Part shown: piece by piece, positions 4,153 to 6,192 of the stretch | Numbering within the stretch: position 1 is the first letter of the stretch | Layout of the letters: each line of letters starts with the position of its first letter | From: Anaerolineae bacterium | Lineage (GTDB): Bacteria; Chloroflexota; Anaerolineae; Aggregatilineales; Phototrophicaceae | Assembly (NCBI GenBank): GCA_020848855.1 | Contig: JADLHH010000279.1 | Location: forward strand, 1-6,192 | DNA length: 6,192 bases | Direction: 5' to 3' | The notes under the pieces: model-generated | The model's database searches: none | What the model was told of the DNA's origin: nothing | The model's input: only the letters and a program-made list of their open reading frames with translations | Made by a program: the position numbers and the translations under genes

Positions 4153-6192
4153 TTACACTGCCGCAGGCAGCGGCTGCCCCATCTGGATTTGAAGCTGCGC
4201 CAGCGCCTGGTGGGCGGTCGCGCGGACTTCCTCGCGCCCGTCACGCAGCGCGGCGTAGAGCGCGCGCATGGTGTCGGCTCTGCCAAGCTGCCCCAGGTTG
4301 GACGCCGCCAGCATACGGATCGGCGCGTCGCCTTCGGTGAGCGCCCGCAGCAGCATCTGGTTGGCGGCTTCGCCGGGCGGGACGTTCTCGCCCTGCCGCG
4401 CCGCCCAGCTTTGCAGCCAGGGGATGTTCTCCGGCTGTGGATACGGCTCGGTCAGGCTGGCGCTGCGCCCGTAGGTGAGTTCCTGAAACGCCTGCTGCGC
4501 GGCGGAACGGACGTACCACTGCTCGTCTTCGAGGAAGGCGCGGTAGATGGCGACGAGCGCCCAGGTCGTGCGCAGGCGGCGCAAGCCGAAGATGGTGGCG
4601 CGGCGCAGCAGGAAATCCTCGTCGGTGACGGCGTCGTAGAGCGTCGGGTAGCCCACTTCCGGCATGGCGGCGAACGCCTCGGCGATGGTCTGCCGAAGCT
4701 GTTCCGCGCCGCTGGTGAGCGCGACGACCATCGGGCGCAGCGCTTCTTCGGTGCCAATCGCGCCGAGCGCCATGCCCGCCGACAACTGCACATCGGCGTC
4801 CTGATCGTTCAGCAGCGGGGTGAGGTCGCGCAGGGCTTCAGGGTCGCCGAGCGCGCCCATGCCCAGGCAGGCGAGGCGGCGGATGTTCGCATCCATGTTG
4901 CGGGCGGCGCGCCGGAAGATCAGCAGCGTGTTCTTGTCACGGCTGTCCAGCAGCGCGGCGGCGATGCGCTCGCGGACATACGGGTACTGGCTGGGCGCGA
5001 GCAGTTGATTGCCCAGCAGGTTGAGCAGCGCGCCGCGCCATTCGACGCCGGCGTCGGCGTATGCCAGCCAGCGCGCCATTTCGACCACGTTTTCCAGCAG
5101 CAGGTCGGGCGCGGCTTTCATGCGGTCGCGTACCAGTTCGTCGAGCGGGCGGGTGAGCGCGGCATAGGCAATCGCTGGACTCCACGCGGGCTGCGCTGCC
5201 TTCTCGCGCAGAGTCTCCAGCGAGGCGTTCTGGATCGCCAGACTGCCGAGGTAGGCGGCGAGCAGCGAATGGCGGAATAGATAACGATCACCCCGGTAGC
5301 GGACGAGCAACCCCTCGTGCCGCAGCAAGCCGAGCAGCCGCCCCTGCGGGCTGGTCGTCTCGGTATCGGGCTGGCGCTTGCCGTCCTCGGACGTTACTTC
5401 GGTCGCCGGCTCGGTTTTGGCGGGCGCGGCAGCTTCGCCGCCGATGGCGAGCGCCTGAAGCCGACGGGTGGTGATGAAGCCTTCGTCCAACTGGAGCGCG
5501 GCGATCTGCCGCATCTGCCCCAGCAGCTCGTCCACGTTGGCGACATGGCGGCGCATGTACGAGCGCAGCCAGCCTTCGATACCGGCAATTTTGGCATCTT
5601 CGGCGTAGGTTGCCCACAGCTTGAGCGTGATTTCCAGCGGCGTCAGCCCGCGCGAGTTGGTGGTCGCGCGCGCGATGACTTCGGCGTCCGGCGGCGCAGC
5701 TTTGCGGCGCTTCTTGCCGAAATGCGTCCAGGCTTCCGCCCAGCGCTGCGCCGCCCGCTGGATGTCGAGGTCGCTCCACGGGCGCATGAAGACCGGCGTC
5801 AGCCCGGTACGCAGCAGCGAGCCATAGCCCTTCGCCGGTCCGGTGACGATCAGGAAATTGTGTTTGTACTGTTCCAGGTACGCCTTCAGCCAGACCAGCA
5901 GGCTGCCGCGTTCGTCTTCCGGCAGGTCGTCGTAGCCGTCGAGTAGCAGCAGCACCTGCCCGCGATTCAGGCGGCTGTACAGGTTACGCGGGATGGTGCT
6001 GGCAGTCACACGCTTGACCGAATACTGCACGGCGCGCACCAGATATTCGGCGGGGTCGGCTTCGGAGCCGAATTCACGGCTGGCAGCGTTCAGGTCGGCG
6101 GCGTGGACGTAGACCGGCATCAGGCGGTTGAACAACGGCACGGCATTCTTGAGTTCTTCGTCGGCGCGCTCGTCGAAGGCGAGACCCGCCTC
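4153..6192 (-). CDS. NACHT-domain STAND NTPase with C-terminal HEAT repeats (partial, N-terminus outside window)
   Basis: All 679 visible codons are open to the right edge, so the true start and the Walker A loop lie beyond 6192. From the first visible residue, LMPVYVHAADL (about 24-34) is the NACHT strand after the P-loop, and VLLLLDGYDDLPEDER (80-95) is Walker B. IVTGPAKGYG (115-124) holds the sensor-1 position, but the arginine usual there is absent. The RPWSDLDIQRAAQRW block and winged-helix region follow, ending at LFRHSLLAAYL (305-315), a typical NACHT helical motif. A disordered Pro/Glu/Thr linker (about 251-284) interrupts this part. The C-terminal half carries HEAT-like repeats (about 417-572 and 607-669), likely a sensing or protein-binding surface. 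STAND NTPases oligomerise on ligand binding, and some bacterial NACHT proteins act in phage defence; no effector domain is visible, so the role is open. The stop is TAA at 4155-4153. Confidence 0.87.
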   Translation of the reverse strand, partial: EAGLAFDERADEELKNAVPLFNRLMPVYVHAADLNAASREFGSEADPAEYLVRAVQYSVKRVTASTIPRNLYSRLNRGQVLLLLDGYDDLPEDERGSLLVWLKAYLEQYKHNFLIVTGPAKGYGSLLRTGLTPVFMRPWSDLDIQRAAQRWAEAWTHFGKKRRKAAPPDAEVIARATTNSRGLTPLEITLKLWATYAEDAKIAGIEGWLRSYMRRHVANVDELLGQMRQIAALQLDEGFITTRRLQALAIGGEAAAPAKTEPATEVTSEDGKRQPDTETTSPQGRLLGLLRHEGLLVRYRGDRYLFRHSLLAAYLGSLAIQNASLETLREKAAQPAWSPAIAYAALTRPLDELVRDRMKAAPDLLLENVVEMARWLAYADAGVEWRGALLNLLGNQLLAPSQYPYVRERIAAALLDSRDKNTLLIFRRAARNMDANIRRLACLGMGALGDPEALRDLTPLLNDQDADVQLSAGMALGAIGTEEALRPMVVALTSGAEQLRQTIAEAFAAMPEVGYPTLYDAVTDEDFLLRRATIFGLRRLRTTWALVAIYRAFLEDEQWYVRSAAQQAFQELTYGRSASLTEPYPQPENIPWLQSWAARQGENVPPGEAANQMLLRALTEGDAPIRMLAASNLGQLGRADTMRALYAALRDGREEVRATAHQALAQLQIQMGQPLPAAV

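Noticed and set aside
4132..5280. 382-residue open frame on the plus strand opposite the NACHT-HEAT gene
   Set aside because: It is rich in Arg, Gln, Gly and Val with no recognisable domain. The opposite strand encodes clear HEAT repeats, so this is a codon-bias shadow.

Overview
The window is GC-rich bacterial chromosome (roughly 60% GC or more by eye) with tightly packed genes. It looks like housekeeping DNA next to a signalling or STAND-type gene. The Thr/Pro-linker lipoprotein, the NACHT-HEAT protein and the wording of the PgeF C-terminus suggest a Chloroflexota bacterium of the Anaerolineae type. That placement is an inference from family resemblance; there is no rRNA or other phylogenetic marker here.

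Layout. Positions 1-567 (minus strand) hold the N-terminal 189 residues of a NarL/FixJ-type response regulator that runs off the left edge. A 180-bp divergent intergenic region (568-747) holds a TATAAT box and two perfect 10-bp palindromes. A plus-strand run follows. pgeF (748-1527) overlaps by 4 bases a long ORF (1524-2492) that joins YggS, the PLP homeostasis protein, in frame to a YggT membrane domain. After a 129-bp gap with its own good promoter come yggU/DUF167 (2622-2939) and, overlapping it by one base, a probable lipoprotein (2939-3520). Two minus-strand genes converge on these: a GNAT acetyltransferase (3531-4043), and upstream of it a NACHT NTPase with C-terminal HEAT repeats (4153 to beyond 6192, N-terminus outside the window). 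A 9-bp-stem hairpin separates these two genes.

How they fit together. PgeF proofreads muropeptide precursors. YggS manages free pyridoxal phosphate, the cofactor of several cell-wall amino-acid enzymes. YggT proteins are small membrane proteins. In Gram-positive bacteria the equivalents (ylmD, ylmE, ylmG) sit in the division cluster around sepF. In E. coli the order is yggS-yggT-yggU. This window combines both arrangements, lacks sepF, and fuses the two genes that flank sepF in Gram-positives. The fusion is the most distinctive observation, with the caveat that one extra base would be enough to create it artificially. The response regulator and the NACHT protein have no visible functional link to the central cluster. 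I found no CRISPR array, transposase, tRNA, rRNA or clearly new multi-gene system. No gene-free stretch is longer than 300 bases.
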